Shown here: positions 1 to 10,173 of the stretch, in pieces
Position numbering within the stretch: position 1 is the first letter of the stretch
How the letters are laid out: the number at the start of each line of letters is the position of its first letter
Origin: Aurantimicrobium sp. INA4
Lineage (GTDB): Bacteria; Actinomycetota; Actinomycetes; Actinomycetales; Microbacteriaceae
Length of the DNA stretch: 64,000 nt
Assembly (NCBI RefSeq): GCF_027924525.1
Contig: NZ_AP027040.1
Coordinates: forward strand, 496,001 to 560,000
Direction: 5' to 3'
Translations under genes and position numbers: made by a program
The notes under the pieces: model-generated
Told to the model about the DNA's origin: nothing
What the model saw: only the letters and a program-made list of their open reading frames with translations
The model's database searches: none

Positions 1-54
1 TTAAGCCATCGTTCTCGCGCTTTACGGGCCTTGGCTGACAGACTGAGCTCATGA
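1..54 (+). CDS. C-terminal tail of an unidentified upstream gene (partial)
   Basis: Frame 1 is open from the window edge to a TGA at 52-54, giving 17 residues rich in Arg, Leu and Ala. The stop overlaps the ATG of the following SDR gene in an ATGA arrangement, the usual form of translational coupling. The other two forward frames close earlier (stops at 2-4 and 36-38). The fragment is too short to assign a family, so this rests on the overlap alone. Confidence 0.3.
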   Translation, partial: LSHRSRALRALADRLSS

Positions 55-743
55 CTGATCTAGCAGGTAAGCGTATTCTCGTCACCGGTGGAACCGGTGC
101 GCTCGGCTCCCGTATTGCGCGTCAACTTTCTGGAGCTGGTGCTCAGGTTGTTCTCACGGGACGTAACGGCGCAAAGCTCCAGGAACTTGGTATCTCGAGC
201 GAGCTCTTCACGCTTGATCTGGCGCTGCCCGGGGCAGCGGAATCCCTGGTGAATACAGTCACCTCTGCAGGCCAGCTGGATGGAATTGTGATTGCTCACG
301 GCTTGGTAGCGTTTGGACCTGTTTCCGAACTCGAGGTGGGAACACTGAGCACCCTGGTTGCTGTGAATGAGACCAGCGCAATTGAGCTTATTCGAGCAGC
401 TATCCCCGCCTTAGTTTCTGCCAAGGCAGCTGGGAGCGATCCTTTCATTGTCACCATCTCTGGAGTGATTGCAGATATGCCTACGGCCGGTATGGCCGCA
501 TATGGTGCCAGCAAAGCAGGATTAAAGGCCTTTGTCAGCGCAGCACAGCGAGAATTACGTCGTGAAGGTATTCGCATTGTTGACACGCGTCCGCCTCACA
601 CCGAGACAGGTCTTGCCACCCGAGCAATCGCCGGTGTTGCACCGACAATGCCAGAGGGACTCTCACCAGATGCTGTTGCAACTCGTATTGTCACCGCGAT
701 TACAGCAGATGAAAAGGATGTCCCCGCGGACGCTTTCAGCTAA
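51..743 (+). CDS. SDR family NAD(P)-dependent oxidoreductase
   Basis: A 230-residue classical short-chain dehydrogenase/reductase, a cytosolic NAD(P)-dependent alcohol/ketone oxidoreductase of unknown substrate. The Rossmann glycine motif TGGTGALG lies at residues 12-19. The catalytic set is N106, S137 and YGASK (Y151, K155). The usual NNAG motif is degenerate and reads roughly AHG near residue 83. The length is slightly short for the family (about 250). The ATG start overlaps the stop of the preceding frame by ATGA. The 3' end overlaps the reverse-strand asparaginase gene by 4 bases, tail to tail. The substrate cannot be named from the sequence. Confidence 0.85.
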   Translation: MTDLAGKRILVTGGTGALGSRIARQLSGAGAQVVLTGRNGAKLQELGISSELFTLDLALPGAAESLVNTVTSAGQLDGIVIAHGLVAFGPVSELEVGTLSTLVAVNETSAIELIRAAIPALVSAKAAGSDPFIVTISGVIADMPTAGMAAYGASKAGLKAFVSAAQRELRREGIRIVDTRPPHTETGLATRAIAGVAPTMPEGLSPDAVATRIVTAITADEKDVPADAFS

Positions 744-1729
744 AAGGTTGTTTTCAGCTGTCCCACAACTTTGCCGCCGCCATAAACCTCGGTGTGCAAG
801 CGTGGGGTGAGTGCATCAAGAGCGCTTTGTTCGAGAGCACCCGCACGCATCAGAGCCTGTAGGGCAACAATAGGTGCTGTGCGCAGGTTTCCATCAAGAA
901 TCTTCGTCGCCACTGTTGTTCCATCTGGTGTGGAAACAAGGAACACACCTTCGTAACCTGACTTCGCGGCAAAGCCGAGTTCTTCCATGATGAGTGTGTC
1001 AGGCTCACCGTGGTCTCCGACAACCCACGGGTGCTCGATCATTGAAGAGAACAGTTTCTGTGCAGAGGAAGCGATGTTCATTGGAGCGGTTTCATTCGCC
1101 GAACGCATCCTGGCCACACCACGAGCAAGGGCAACCAAGGGCATGGCGTGGACGGGAGCACCACAACCGTCAACGGCGGTGGCTGGAACAGTCTCACCCG
1201 TGAGGTATTCCACCGCTTCCAGAATGCGGAGTTGAAGAGGGTGGCTTGGATCGGTGTAGTTGTCAGTAGGCCAGCCTTCGGCCTGGCACGCCAGCAACAT
1301 CGCCGCGTGCTTACCTGAACAGCAGTGATAAATCGGAAGAGCCGATCCATCAGCTTTGTAAACCTGCTTAAGCATCTCTTTGTTGACTGGCCATTCTGTG
1401 GCACAACGCAGATCAGCTTCAGTGAAACCGCCCAGGCTCAATACTTCACGCACCATCTCCACATGTGCTGCCGAACCAGTGTGGCTAGAAGTGGCTAGAG
1501 CGGTGTGCTCGGGAGAGAGATTAATCCCGGTCGAGAAGATACCCATTGCCTGGAACAACTTCATGGCAGAGCGAGGGAACACAAGCGCAGAGGGGTCGCC
1601 TTTACTGAAGATGACATCGCCCTGTGGATTGACCACAACCACGCTTCCTGCGTGACGAGATTCAATGAAGTCGTTACGAACGAGAACGGCTAATTCTTCG
1701 GATGTGGCGACGCTGCCAGTTTCTGCCAT
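740..1729 (-). CDS. L-asparaginase II family protein
   Basis: A 329-residue protein of the asparaginase II family (PF06089; the thermolabile Rhizobium/actinobacterial type, unrelated to E. coli AnsA/AnsB). It should hydrolyse L-asparagine to aspartate and ammonia in the cytosol. Family hallmarks visible are RSAMK near residue 53, SSHTGS near residue 81, HCCSGKHAAML near residue 135 and DGCGAP near residue 187. The start is ATG. It lies downstream of the reverse-strand aminotransferase gene gabT but is separated from it by its own terminator, so it is probably not co-transcribed. The 3' end overlaps the forward SDR by 4 bases. Confidence 0.85.
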   Translation of the reverse strand: MAETGSVATSEELAVLVRNDFIESRHAGSVVVVNPQGDVIFSKGDPSALVFPRSAMKLFQAMGIFSTGINLSPEHTALATSSHTGSAAHVEMVREVLSLGGFTEADLRCATEWPVNKEMLKQVYKADGSALPIYHCCSGKHAAMLLACQAEGWPTDNYTDPSHPLQLRILEAVEYLTGETVPATAVDGCGAPVHAMPLVALARGVARMRSANETAPMNIASSAQKLFSSMIEHPWVVGDHGEPDTLIMEELGFAAKSGYEGVFLVSTPDGTTVATKILDGNLRTAPIVALQALMRAGALEQSALDALTPRLHTEVYGGGKVVGQLKTTF

Positions 1730-1758
1730 GAGTATTCCTAGTGCTGTCCAATAAAGGA

Positions 1759-1785
1759 AGGGGTCACCAGTATCTGGTGACCCCT
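1759..1785 (-). terminator. Rho-independent terminator of gabT
   Basis: A perfect 12-bp inverted repeat, AGGGGTCACCAG - TAT - CTGGTGACCCCT, lies between the gabT stop and the start of the asparaginase gene. Read on the minus strand the stem is followed by TTCCTTTATT, a T-rich tail, so it should end gabT transcription. Confidence 0.85.
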
Positions 1786-1802
1786 CACAATCTACTTGTT
1801 AT

Positions 1803-3146
1803 TTAAAGCGACGCCAGTGCTTCATCGAGGACGCTCAGTGCATCTTCGAGAAGTGCATCACTGGTGGTCACAGCGGGAAGGAAGCGCAGCACGTTGTAGT
1901 AGCTTCCTGCACTGAGCAAAAGCAGACCGTTCTGGGCGCCATAGGCAATAACTTTCTTGACTGCATCAGGGTTGGGGTCCTTCGTGCCTGGCTGGACAAG
2001 CTCGATAGCGAGCATTGCGCCGCGTCCACGGACATCACCAATCACGGGGTACTTTTCCTGCAGCTGACGCAGGCCACCACCCAGAGTCTTTTCAATGCGC
2101 TTGGCTTCAGCAAAGAGTTTTCCGTCTTCGAGCTGTTCGAATACAGATAGTGCTGCTGCACATGCCACAGGGTTACCACCATAGGTTCCACCCATACCGC
2201 CCACGTGAACAGAATCCATGATGTCTGCGCGGCCAACGACAGCAGACAGTGGCATTCCGCCAGCAATGCCCTTGGCAACGGTCATCATGTCGGGAATGAC
2301 GCCCATATTTGTGGTGGCGAAGTAGTCACCGGTTCGAGCAATACCGCTCTGAACTTCATCAGCTACGAAGACAACATTGTTCGCGGTGCACCATTCCTGG
2401 ATAGCTGCAAGATAGCCATCGGCTGGAACAACGAACCCACCTTCACCTTGAATAGGTTCCATGAAGATACAAGCGAGATCCTCAGCGCCGACAATCTTTT
2501 CGAAATAGGAGAGGGTGCGCTTGGCGGCTTCAGCTCCGCTAAGCCCGTCGTGGAAAGGGTAGGAACTGGGAGCTCGGAATACAGAGTTTCCAAGTGGACC
2601 AAATCCGGTTCCGTAAGGGGCGTTCTTGAAGTTCATACCCATGGTCAGGTTGGTACGACCGTGGTAGGCGTGGTCGATAACGCCCACACCGTTCTTGCCT
2701 GTGAACTTGCGGGCAAACTTGACGGCGTTTTCTACTGCCTCGGCACCAGAGTTGGCAAGCATGACGCGCTTGTCGTGGTTACCGGGAGTGTGCTTGATGA
2801 GCTGCTCAGCTACTGCAACATAACCTTCGTAGGGGGTCACGGTGAAGCACAGGTGGGTGTAGTGACCGGCCTGTTCGGCAACTGCCGCAACCACACCATC
2901 GTTGCTATGTCCCACGGTGGTCACGCCTATACCTGCTGCAAAGTCGATGAACTGGTTACCGTCCACATCAACCACGATGGAGCCGTGTGCGTTCTCAATG
3001 AACACGGGAAGTGCGGCACCCACACCTGCAGAAACAACAGCGTTACGTCGCTTCATCATTTCTTGTGACTTGGGTCCAGGGATTGCAGTGACAACCTTGC
3101 GTTCCTGTGTAACAACGGTCGCGGCGGGGGCAGAAGTGTTCGTCAT
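1803..3146 (-). CDS. gabT: 4-aminobutyrate aminotransferase (class III PLP enzyme)
   Basis: A 447-residue class III aminotransferase, the normal length for GabT. It transfers the amino group of GABA to 2-oxoglutarate, giving succinate semialdehyde and glutamate. The PLP lysine is K292 in the TVAKGIAGGMPLSAV segment, and D263 in VADEVQ should contact the PLP pyridine nitrogen. The NSGAEAVENAVK segment near residue 132 is the phosphate-binding region. No gabD-type partner lies next to it, though two aldehyde dehydrogenases are elsewhere in the window. A close omega-amino-acid aminotransferase (for example 5-aminovalerate) cannot be excluded. It is divergent from dxr across a 128-base gap. Confidence 0.88.
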   Translation of the reverse strand: MTNTSAPAATVVTQERKVVTAIPGPKSQEMMKRRNAVVSAGVGAALPVFIENAHGSIVVDVDGNQFIDFAAGIGVTTVGHSNDGVVAAVAEQAGHYTHLCFTVTPYEGYVAVAEQLIKHTPGNHDKRVMLANSGAEAVENAVKFARKFTGKNGVGVIDHAYHGRTNLTMGMNFKNAPYGTGFGPLGNSVFRAPSSYPFHDGLSGAEAAKRTLSYFEKIVGAEDLACIFMEPIQGEGGFVVPADGYLAAIQEWCTANNVVFVADEVQSGIARTGDYFATTNMGVIPDMMTVAKGIAGGMPLSAVVGRADIMDSVHVGGMGGTYGGNPVACAAALSVFEQLEDGKLFAEAKRIEKTLGGGLRQLQEKYPVIGDVRGRGAMLAIELVQPGTKDPNPDAVKKVIAYGAQNGLLLLSAGSYYNVLRFLPAVTTSDALLEDALSVLDEALASL

Positions 3147-3274
3147 AGTGCAATCCTAACTTCCTCGGCACTGAGGTAAATGGTGGGTGTGGAAGAAAAA
3201 AGTCCAGTTTTTCTCTCAGATTTCAAGGATAGTTCGTACCCGAACAATATTGCTACTACGAAAGTGGTGGAAAG

Positions 3275-4366
3275 ATGGAGATTATGCGTCGCGTCCTCAT
3301 TCTTGGCTCCTCAGGTTCTATCGGAACTCAGGCGTTGGACGTGATTCGTGCCAACCGTGACCGTTTCGAAGTTGTCGGACTTTCCGTTGGGTCAAATCGC
3401 GAAGTTCTTCACCACCAAGCCACCGAGTTCGGTGTCAGTAACATTGCCATCGGCCACGAAGAAGCTGAACAACTTGTTCGCAGTCTTGATGCTGATGTCG
3501 TCCTCAACGGTATTACCGGATCTGTAGGTCTAGGTCCTACTCTCGCGGCGCTAGAAACAGGGAAAACGCTTGCGCTGGCCAACAAAGAAAGCCTCATTGT
3601 CGGTGGCACTCTCGTTACCGACCTCGCCAAGCCAGGCCAGATAGTTCCAGTTGACTCAGAGCATTCCGCAATCGCCCAGGCACTCGTCTCCGGAACGCAC
3701 GCCGAAGTTCGACGCCTAGTCTTGACCGCTTCCGGTGGCCCTTTCAGGGGACGTAGCCGTGAATCCTTAGTTTCGGTCACGCCCCAGGAAGCCCTTGCTC
3801 ACCCCACGTGGGATATGGGTCTTGTTGTGACGACGAATTCGTCAACGTTGGTGAATAAAGGTCTTGAGGTTATCGAAGCCCATCTGCTGTTTGACATTCC
3901 TTTCGATCGAATAGATGTCACGGTTCACCCACAGTCGATCGTGCACTCCATGGTGGAGTTTGTGGACGGTTCAACCATCGCTCAAGCATCTCCGCCTGAT
4001 ATGCGTCTGCCTATTTCCTTGGGGTTGGACTGGCCACACCGTGTTGCTGGTGTTGGCGAACCTTTGGACTGGACAAAAGCACAATCCTGGACTTTTGAAC
4101 CGTTAGATGAAGAAGCATTCCCCGCGGTCTGGTTAGCAAAACAGGTTGGAACTGCTGGGTCAACTTTCCCGGCAGTTTTCAATGCCGCTAATGAGCAAGC
4201 AGTCATGGCTTTCCACGCAGGCAAAATTGGCTACTTGGATATCCTCACGACGATTCAGCGCGTCGTTGATGAACACACTCCCGCATCCGGGGCACTGACA
4301 CGTGAAGCAGTCCTTGAAGCAGAGCGCTGGGCTCGTCAGCGTGCTGATGAAGTCATTGGTTCCTGA
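3275..4366 (+). CDS. dxr: 1-deoxy-D-xylulose 5-phosphate reductoisomerase
   Basis: A 363-residue DXP reductoisomerase, the committed step of the non-mevalonate isoprenoid pathway: DXP to 2-C-methyl-D-erythritol 4-phosphate with NADPH. The NADPH-binding motif GSSGSIG is near residues 11-17. Metal-ligand and substrate motifs include LANKES, VDSEHSA and, further on, NAANE. The start could be ATG 3275 or ATG 3284; the latter gives the more typical MRR N-terminus, but its GGAG box is very close. It is followed 46 bases on by the site-2 protease and then ispG, the same dxr-rip1-ispG order known in mycobacteria. Confidence 0.95.
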   Translation: MEIMRRVLILGSSGSIGTQALDVIRANRDRFEVVGLSVGSNREVLHHQATEFGVSNIAIGHEEAEQLVRSLDADVVLNGITGSVGLGPTLAALETGKTLALANKESLIVGGTLVTDLAKPGQIVPVDSEHSAIAQALVSGTHAEVRRLVLTASGGPFRGRSRESLVSVTPQEALAHPTWDMGLVVTTNSSTLVNKGLEVIEAHLLFDIPFDRIDVTVHPQSIVHSMVEFVDGSTIAQASPPDMRLPISLGLDWPHRVAGVGEPLDWTKAQSWTFEPLDEEAFPAVWLAKQVGTAGSTFPAVFNAANEQAVMAFHAGKIGYLDILTTIQRVVDEHTPASGALTREAVLEAERWARQRADEVIGS

Positions 4367-4412
4367 GGTTGTTCTCGGTTGATTGTCAGACGGTCGGGTT
4401 AATCTTTTTCTA

Positions 4413-5741
4413 ATGGATACTTTCTGGCTTTACTTCCTCGGCGTCGTCATCTTTGCAGTTGGACTGGCGGTCTCCATCGGTCTGCATGAAATCGGGCACC
4501 TTCTGCCTGCCAAACTCTTTGGCGTGAGGGTAGGCCAGTACATGATTGGCTTCGGTCCCACCCTGTTTTCTCGCAAAGTTGGCGAAACTGAATACGGCCT
4601 CAAGGCCATTCCTTTGGGCGGTTACATCTCGATGGCAGGTATGTATCCTCCCGGAGATGAACCCGTAGATTCAAAGAATCGTGTGCGTCGACTGTTTGGA
4701 AAGCTCGTTCAGGACGCACGTCAAGCCAGTGATGAATCCATGGTTGATCTGGATAAGTCTCGAGCTTTCTACAACCTTCCCGTCTGGAAACGCATCATCA
4801 TCATGGTGGGTGGCCCTTTTATGAACCTGGTGCTCGCATTCGTGTTGTTTGCGATCTTGGTGGTTGGATACGGGCAACCAGCCCCCACTACTCAAGTTGC
4901 CACCATCACGCAGTGCGTTACAGCTGAGGGTGATCCCGCCGAATGCTCCGACTCAACAGTGGAGGCTCCGGGTGTAACAGCTGGTCTTCAAGCAGGCGAC
5001 ACGATTCTTTCCATCAATGGTCAAAAGGTGACCAACTGGAATGAAGGAACTGAGGTAATTCGCTCTTCTGCCGGCGAAACCCTCACCGTAGTTGTCGACC
5101 GAGACGGCCAAGAAGTTTCCCTCAGCGTTGTTCCCGTTCTAGCTGAGCGCACCAAAGTTGATGACCTAGGAAACCCTGTGCTGGATTCCAGTGGGCAACC
5201 AGTTGTTGAAGAAGTCGGCTTTGTTGGTATTTCTCCTGACTACGCCATGACACCTGGATCAATTACTGAAGTGTTCCCCATGATGGGTGAAAATATTGCC
5301 GGTGTCACCAATATGATTTTGCACCTGCCGCAGCGCATGGTTGATGTAGCAAACGCCGCTTTCGGTCCTGAAGAACGGGACATCAATGGCCCCATCGGCA
5401 TCGTGGGTGTTGGCCGTGTGGCTGGAGAAGTTGCGAGCACCAACATGGTAGATGACACTGCGAAGGGTGCCACGCTGATCGGTATTTTGGCGTCGTTGAA
5501 TATTGCCTTGTTTGTCTTCAATATGGTTCCGCTGCTCCCTCTTGATGGCGGCCACATTGCTGGTGCTTTGTATGAAGCAGCACGTCGCAAGATTGCTCAG
5601 ATACGCAAGCGTCCAGATCCTGGACCCTTCGATACAGCAAAGCTCATGCCCTTGACATTGCTGGTCGTTATCTTGCTGGCATCTATGAGTGCACTCCTGC
5701 TTTATGCAGATATCTTCAAGCCGGTGAGCATTTTTGGCTAA
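4413..5741 (+). CDS. Site-2 protease family M50 metalloprotease (Rip1/RseP type)
   Basis: An integral membrane zinc protease of about 442 residues that cleaves membrane-embedded substrates such as anti-sigma factors. The zinc-binding HEIGH motif lies in the first membrane helix (residues 25-29). The second site, PLLPLDGGH, is in the C-terminal half. A PDZ-like domain sits between (about residues 150-270), followed by hydrophobic helices near the C-terminus. The frame also has an upstream TTG at 4383, but ATG 4413 gives the standard N-terminus directly before the first helix. The context between dxr and ispG matches mycobacterial Rip1. The substrate cannot be told from this window. Confidence 0.92.
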   Translation: MDTFWLYFLGVVIFAVGLAVSIGLHEIGHLLPAKLFGVRVGQYMIGFGPTLFSRKVGETEYGLKAIPLGGYISMAGMYPPGDEPVDSKNRVRRLFGKLVQDARQASDESMVDLDKSRAFYNLPVWKRIIIMVGGPFMNLVLAFVLFAILVVGYGQPAPTTQVATITQCVTAEGDPAECSDSTVEAPGVTAGLQAGDTILSINGQKVTNWNEGTEVIRSSAGETLTVVVDRDGQEVSLSVVPVLAERTKVDDLGNPVLDSSGQPVVEEVGFVGISPDYAMTPGSITEVFPMMGENIAGVTNMILHLPQRMVDVANAAFGPEERDINGPIGIVGVGRVAGEVASTNMVDDTAKGATLIGILASLNIALFVFNMVPLLPLDGGHIAGALYEAARRKIAQIRKRPDPGPFDTAKLMPLTLLVVILLASMSALLLYADIFKPVSIFG

Positions 5742-5773
5742 TGAACTTTCCACTTCACGCGTAAGCTAAAGCC

Positions 5774-6922
5774 GTGCCTGCTGTAAATCTTGGAATGCCG
5801 AAGACTCCTGAAGTTCTTTCGCCACGTCGTAAAACCCGTCAGATCAAAGTTGGAAAAGTCCTGGTCGGTGGAGATGCACCCATTAGCGTGCAGTCGATGT
5901 GCACTACCCCCACCACGAACATCAATGCCACTTTGCAGCAGATTGCAGAGCTGACTGCATCCGGCTGTGACATAGTTCGCGTGGCTGTGCCCAGTCGTGA
6001 CGATGCTGAGGCCCTGCCTATCATCGCCAAGAAGAGCCAGATTCCTGTTATCGCGGATATTCATTTCCAGCCCAACTATGTTTACGCAGCAATCGACGCA
6101 GGCTGCGCAGCAGTTCGTGTGAACCCTGGAAACATTCGTAAATTCGATGACCAGGTGGGTGAAATTGCACGCCGTGCCAAAGAAGCCGGCGTGAGCATTC
6201 GTATTGGCGTCAACGCGGGCTCTCTTGACCCCCGTCTGCTCGAGAAATATGGCAAAGCCACCCCAGAAGCTCTTGTTGAAAGCGCTGTGTGGGAGGCAAG
6301 CCTCTTTGAAGAACATGACTTCCATGACTTCAAAATCTCCGTCAAGCACAACGACCCCGTTGTGATGGTGAAGGCGTATCGCCAGCTCGCTGAACGCGGG
6401 GATTGGCCACTGCACCTAGGTGTTACCGAGGCTGGCCCTGCCTTCCAGGGAACCATCAAGTCCGCCACCGCCTTCGGAATTCTCCTGGGTGAGGGAATCG
6501 GTGACACCATCCGTGTTTCCCTTTCTGCCCCACCTGCCGAAGAGGTCAAGGTTGGTCTGCAGATTTTGCAGTCCCTGAATCTGCGTGAGCGCAAACTCGA
6601 GATTGTTTCGTGCCCCAGTTGTGGACGTGCACAGGTTGACGTGTACAAGCTCGCCAATGACGTCACTGCTGGTCTGGAGGGCATGACAGTTCCACTGCGT
6701 GTGGCAGTTATGGGCTGTGTTGTCAACGGACCAGGTGAAGCGCGTGACGCTGACCTTGGTGTTGCATCTGGTAACGGTAAAGGACAGATTTTCGTCAAGG
6801 GTGAAGTTGTGAAAACTGTTCCTGAGAGTGAAATTGTTTCCACGCTGATTGAAGAAGCCAACCGCCTTGCTGCAGAAATGCCTGCGGGAGAAATCGGTTC
6901 TGTCGAAGTCATTACTCCCTAA
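5774..6922 (+). CDS. ispG: 4-hydroxy-3-methylbut-2-en-1-yl diphosphate synthase (flavodoxin)
   Basis: A 382-residue IspG/GcpE, the penultimate enzyme of the non-mevalonate pathway. It converts 2-C-methyl-erythritol 2,4-cyclodiphosphate to HMBPP using a [4Fe-4S] cluster. The cluster cysteines are seen in SCPSCGR and in the later [10 protein letters not shown] motif, and the N-terminal TIM-barrel begins with [10 protein letters not shown]. The start codon is GTG. The stop overlaps an AAGGAA box that serves the 27-residue ORF downstream. Together with dxr it commits this organism to the MEP route for carotenoid and quinone precursors. Confidence 0.95.
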   Translation: MPAVNLGMPKTPEVLSPRRKTRQIKVGKVLVGGDAPISVQSMCTTPTTNINATLQQIAELTASGCDIVRVAVPSRDDAEALPIIAKKSQIPVIADIHFQPNYVYAAIDAGCAAVRVNPGNIRKFDDQVGEIARRAKEAGVSIRIGVNAGSLDPRLLEKYGKATPEALVESAVWEASLFEEHDFHDFKISVKHNDPVVMVKAYRQLAERGDWPLHLGVTEAGPAFQGTIKSATAFGILLGEGIGDTIRVSLSAPPAEEVKVGLQILQSLNLRERKLEIVSCPSCGRAQVDVYKLANDVTAGLEGMTVPLRVAVMGCVVNGPGEARDADLGVASGNGKGQIFVKGEVVKTVPESEIVSTLIEEANRLAAEMPAGEIGSVEVITP

Positions 6923-6933
6923 GGAATAAGAAC

Positions 6934-7017
6934 ATGTCAGGTCCTTTTCTTGTTGCAGCCTTCGTGTTTCTTGTCCTGATGGCCGTTGGTGTTGTCATAT
7001 TCAGGCGTATGAAGTAA
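6934..7017 (+). CDS. Small single-pass membrane protein (27 residues)
   Basis: A short ORF reads MSGPFLVAAFVFLVLMAVGV followed by VIFRRMK. This is one hydrophobic helix of about 18 residues with a basic RRMK end, so a single-pass inner membrane protein with a cytoplasmic C-terminus is likely. An AAGGAA ribosome-binding sequence at 6921-6926 sits 7 bases before the ATG, with ideal spacing. The ORF fills most of the space between ispG and the MFS gene. I do not recognise a family. The evidence is the good ribosome-binding site and the clean topology, not homology. Confidence 0.55.
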   Translation: MSGPFLVAAFVFLVLMAVGVVIFRRMK

Positions 7018-7038
7018 CCCCCGGGGGTATAGCTTGAA

Positions 7039-8295
7039 GTGGTGAGCATCACCGACTATCGAGCAATTCAACGCCGCTCGTTGCGTGTATTGGCCGCCGG
7101 CCAAATACTCGGTGGGCTAGGAATGGGTGCAGCCTTTTCCTTAGGCTCATTGCTCACCGCGGAAGTTGGTGGCTCTCCTGCTTATGCTGGCCTTTCAGCC
7201 ACCATGTCCACACTCGGCACTGCTCTATTTGCTATTCCTCTGGCTCGTTTAGCTGGTCGCGTGGGCCGACGTTATGCGCTGGCTACAGGTGGAGCCATTG
7301 GTCTGGTCGGAGCCGTGATGGTGATTGTCGCTGCCGGTATGTCGAACTTACCTCTGTTGTTGGTGAGCATGTTGACCCTTGGAGCCGGTGGAGCTGTAAA
7401 TCTGCAGACTCGCTTCGCGGCTGCAGATTTAGCAAGGGCCGAAACCCGAGCTCGTGATCTCTCCCTGGTGGTGTGGGCTACAACAATTGGCATTGTTGCC
7501 GGGCCTAACCTGGTTGGCCCCGGAGATGCTTTAGGGGACTCCCTGGGATTGCCATTGTTTACCGGTGCATTCGCCATCGCAGCCTTTGCGCAACTATGTT
7601 CGGCTGTTCTTTTCCTAACTGCTCTACGTCCAGACCCGCTGCTTCTTGCTAAACAACGCGCTATTGACGAGGGCGTTCCCGCTCCTGCGGCACGCAGAGG
7701 TTTTGGCGTTGCCGTGAAAATCTTGGCAGAGACTCCCGCCGGTGCAGTTGCCGTGTTTACCCTCGCAATGAGCCACGCCACGATGGTTGCTGTGATGGCC
7801 ATGACCCCGGTTCACTTGGCTTTGCACGATGTGGTCCTTCCGATGATTGGGTTGGTAATCAGTCTGCATACCGCTGGAATGTATGCGTTTTCACCGGTAT
7901 TCGGATGGCTTGCCGACCGTATAGGTCGCACCACAACCATCTTGATTGGCCAAGTAATTCTTTTCTCTTCATTGGTTGTGAACTTTTCCGCGCCAGATTC
8001 TGTCGGTGCTGTCACTATTGCGCTGGTGCTGTTAGGTCTGGGCTGGTCTGCCTCAACTGTTTCCGCCAGCGCGTTATTGACTGAATCTGTTGCGGCAGAA
8101 AATCGAACGACAGTTCAAGGTTTCTCTGACTCGGTGATGAGTTTTGCTGGTGCTGGCGGAGGAGCACTTGCTGGTCTTGTCCTTGCTGCTGTTGGATATG
8201 GTCTGCTAAACGTGTGGGTGATGTGCCTAGTTGGGCTGGTCGCTGTTTCGGTCCTCCTGTTGGGCTGGCGCAACAAGAGCGTGCGCACCGCTTAA
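7039..8295 (+). CDS. MFS transporter
   Basis: A 418-residue major facilitator superfamily protein with about 12 hydrophobic segments. The loop 2-3 signature appears as [15 protein letters not shown] near residue 72, and a related copy, [14 protein letters not shown], sits in the second half, showing the 6+6 duplication. The start is one of two consecutive GTG codons at 7039 and 7042. The gene lies 10 bases before proS in the same direction, so it is probably co-transcribed with it. The substrate cannot be predicted; drug or metabolite efflux is common for this type. Confidence 0.85.
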   Translation: MVSITDYRAIQRRSLRVLAAGQILGGLGMGAAFSLGSLLTAEVGGSPAYAGLSATMSTLGTALFAIPLARLAGRVGRRYALATGGAIGLVGAVMVIVAAGMSNLPLLLVSMLTLGAGGAVNLQTRFAAADLARAETRARDLSLVVWATTIGIVAGPNLVGPGDALGDSLGLPLFTGAFAIAAFAQLCSAVLFLTALRPDPLLLAKQRAIDEGVPAPAARRGFGVAVKILAETPAGAVAVFTLAMSHATMVAVMAMTPVHLALHDVVLPMIGLVISLHTAGMYAFSPVFGWLADRIGRTTTILIGQVILFSSLVVNFSAPDSVGAVTIALVLLGLGWSASTVSASALLTESVAAENRTTVQGFSDSVMSFAGAGGGALAGLVLAAVGYGLLNVWVMCLVGLVAVSVLLLGWRNKSVRTA

Positions 8296-8305
8296 GATTG
8301 AAAGC

Positions 8306-10066
8306 GTGCCTACACGTCTATCTCACCTGTTCCTGCGTACTCTGCGCGAAGACCCTTCTGAAGCTGAAGTAACTAGCCACAAGCTTTTACTCCGTGCTGG
8401 ATACATTCGCCGACAAGCTCCTGGTGTTTTTGCATGGTTGCCGCTGGGACTTCGCGTGAAGGCCAACATTGAGAAGATCATCCGTGAAGAGATGACGGCA
8501 GCTGGAGCACAGGAAGTTCACTTCCCTGCGCTGCTGCCTAAAGAGCCTTATGAGATCACCGGTCGCTGGACCGAATATGGTGATGGAATCTTCCGTCTCA
8601 AGGACCGTAAAGAAGCTGACTATCTACTTGCTCCTACGCACGAAGAAGTCTTTACCCTCCTGGTGAAGGACTTATACAACTCTTACAAAGACTTGCCAGT
8701 GTGCCTGTACCAAATTCAGGACAAGTACCGTGATGAGGCACGTCCACGTGCAGGTCTGCTGCGTGGACGCGAATTCACCATGAAAGACGCCTACTCCTTC
8801 GATATCTCTGATGAAGGACTGGCGCAAAGCTACCAAGCTCAACGTGATGCGTATGAGCGCATCTTTACCCGTCTTGGCCTGGACTACGTCATTGTGAAGG
8901 CGGACGCAGGGGCCATGGGTGGTTCACGTTCGGAAGAATTCCTTCACCCCACTGAGGTTGGTGAGGACTCCTTTGTGCGCAGCGCGGGTGGATACGCCGC
9001 CAATATTGAGGCGTTTACAACTGTCGTCCCTGCATCACTCCCCATCGAGGGCCAGCCTGCTGCTCGGGTATTTGATTCACCAAACACGCCTACGATCGAC
9101 TCGTTGGTTGATCACCTCAATGAGCACGAGCCTCGTGAAGATGGTCGCAGCTGGAACGCGGCAGATACCCTCAAGAACGTCGTGCTGGCACTAACCCACC
9201 TTGATGGCAGGCGTGAACTGATCTCTATTGGTTTGCCAGGAGACCGCGAAGTAGAGCTTGCCCGCGTTGAAGTGGCTTTCTCACCTGCGGCAGTTGAAGC
9301 AGCAACGGAAGAAGATTTCGCCAAGAACAAGGCTCTGGTTAAGGGATACATCGGCCCCTGGTCAGAACATGGTCCCGTTCTGGGAGAAAAGGGAAGCAGC
9401 AAGATTCGCTACTTCGTTGACCCTCGTGTTGTTGATGGAACCGCGTGGGTTACCGGCGCCAATGTTGATCAAAAGCACGTGCTCAATGTTGTCGCTGGTC
9501 GCGATTTCATCGCAGATGGTGTTGTGGAAGCCTCGGATGTTCGCGATGGTGATCCAGCTCCTGACGGTTCAGGACCTGTTGAGATTGCACGCGGTATGGA
9601 AATCGGTCACGTATTCCAGCTGGGACGCAAGTATGCCGAAGCACTTGGCCTGAAGGTGCTTGATGAAAACGGCAAGCTCGTTACCGTCACCATGGGGTCT
9701 TATGGAATTGGCGTCACACGTATCCTTGCCGTGATTGCCGAGACCAACAACGACGACAAGGGCTTGATCTGGCCAGAAAACGTCTCACCATTCGACATTC
9801 ACGTCATCGCCACTGGTAAAGATGATGAGGTATTCGAAGCCGCAGAGAAGCTGGTTGCTGAGCTTGAAGGAGCGCGCTACGAGGTTCTCTATGACGACAG
9901 ACCTAAGGTTTCACCCGGAGTGAAGTTTGGTGATGCTGAACTGATCGGTGTGCCCAAGATTGTGATTGTGGGTAAGGGATTATCAGACGGCGTGGTTGAG
10001 CTCTGGGATCGTCGCACCAACGAGCGCACCAGCGTCCCAGTCGGAGACGTACTTTCTCACCTCTAA
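8306..10066 (+). CDS. proS: Prolyl-tRNA synthetase (bacterial type with editing domain)
   Basis: A 586-residue class II aminoacyl-tRNA synthetase that charges tRNA-Pro. Motif 2 is visible as [15 protein letters not shown], followed by the ProX/YbaK-like insertion (about residues 225-385) that deacylates Ala-tRNA-Pro. Motif 3 is within the SYGIGVTR segment, and an anticodon-binding domain fills the C-terminus. The frame extends upstream into the MFS gene, but GTG 8306 (giving VPTRLSHLF) is the conserved N-terminus. It sits just upstream of nusA, as in other Microbacteriaceae, but rimP, normally found between them, is absent. Confidence 0.95.
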   Translation: MPTRLSHLFLRTLREDPSEAEVTSHKLLLRAGYIRRQAPGVFAWLPLGLRVKANIEKIIREEMTAAGAQEVHFPALLPKEPYEITGRWTEYGDGIFRLKDRKEADYLLAPTHEEVFTLLVKDLYNSYKDLPVCLYQIQDKYRDEARPRAGLLRGREFTMKDAYSFDISDEGLAQSYQAQRDAYERIFTRLGLDYVIVKADAGAMGGSRSEEFLHPTEVGEDSFVRSAGGYAANIEAFTTVVPASLPIEGQPAARVFDSPNTPTIDSLVDHLNEHEPREDGRSWNAADTLKNVVLALTHLDGRRELISIGLPGDREVELARVEVAFSPAAVEAATEEDFAKNKALVKGYIGPWSEHGPVLGEKGSSKIRYFVDPRVVDGTAWVTGANVDQKHVLNVVAGRDFIADGVVEASDVRDGDPAPDGSGPVEIARGMEIGHVFQLGRKYAEALGLKVLDENGKLVTVTMGSYGIGVTRILAVIAETNNDDKGLIWPENVSPFDIHVIATGKDDEVFEAAEKLVAELEGARYEVLYDDRPKVSPGVKFGDAELIGVPKIVIVGKGLSDGVVELWDRRTNERTSVPVGDVLSHL

Positions 10067-10173
10067 AGCTGTGACTAGGGGCCTTACGGTTTTTTCTCAC
10101 ACATTCGTCAGGTAACCTTGTAGTTCGGCGCCGGGAGGCGCACGCTTACAGGTACGAATAGAGGAGGCCCACC

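Noticed and set aside
2205..3068. A 287-residue open frame antisense to gabT
   Set aside because: It mirrors the aminotransferase codons, its translation resembles no protein family and gabT is well supported on the other strand.
3232..3245. GTTCG-TACC-CGAAC upstream of dxr as a LexA/SOS box
   Set aside because: The actinobacterial SOS box has the opposite arrangement (CGAAC-N4-GTTCG). Here the half-sites are inverted and dxr is not an SOS gene.
5738..6912. Long open frames antisense to ispG
   Set aside because: They are shadows of a conserved essential gene with no start context of their own.
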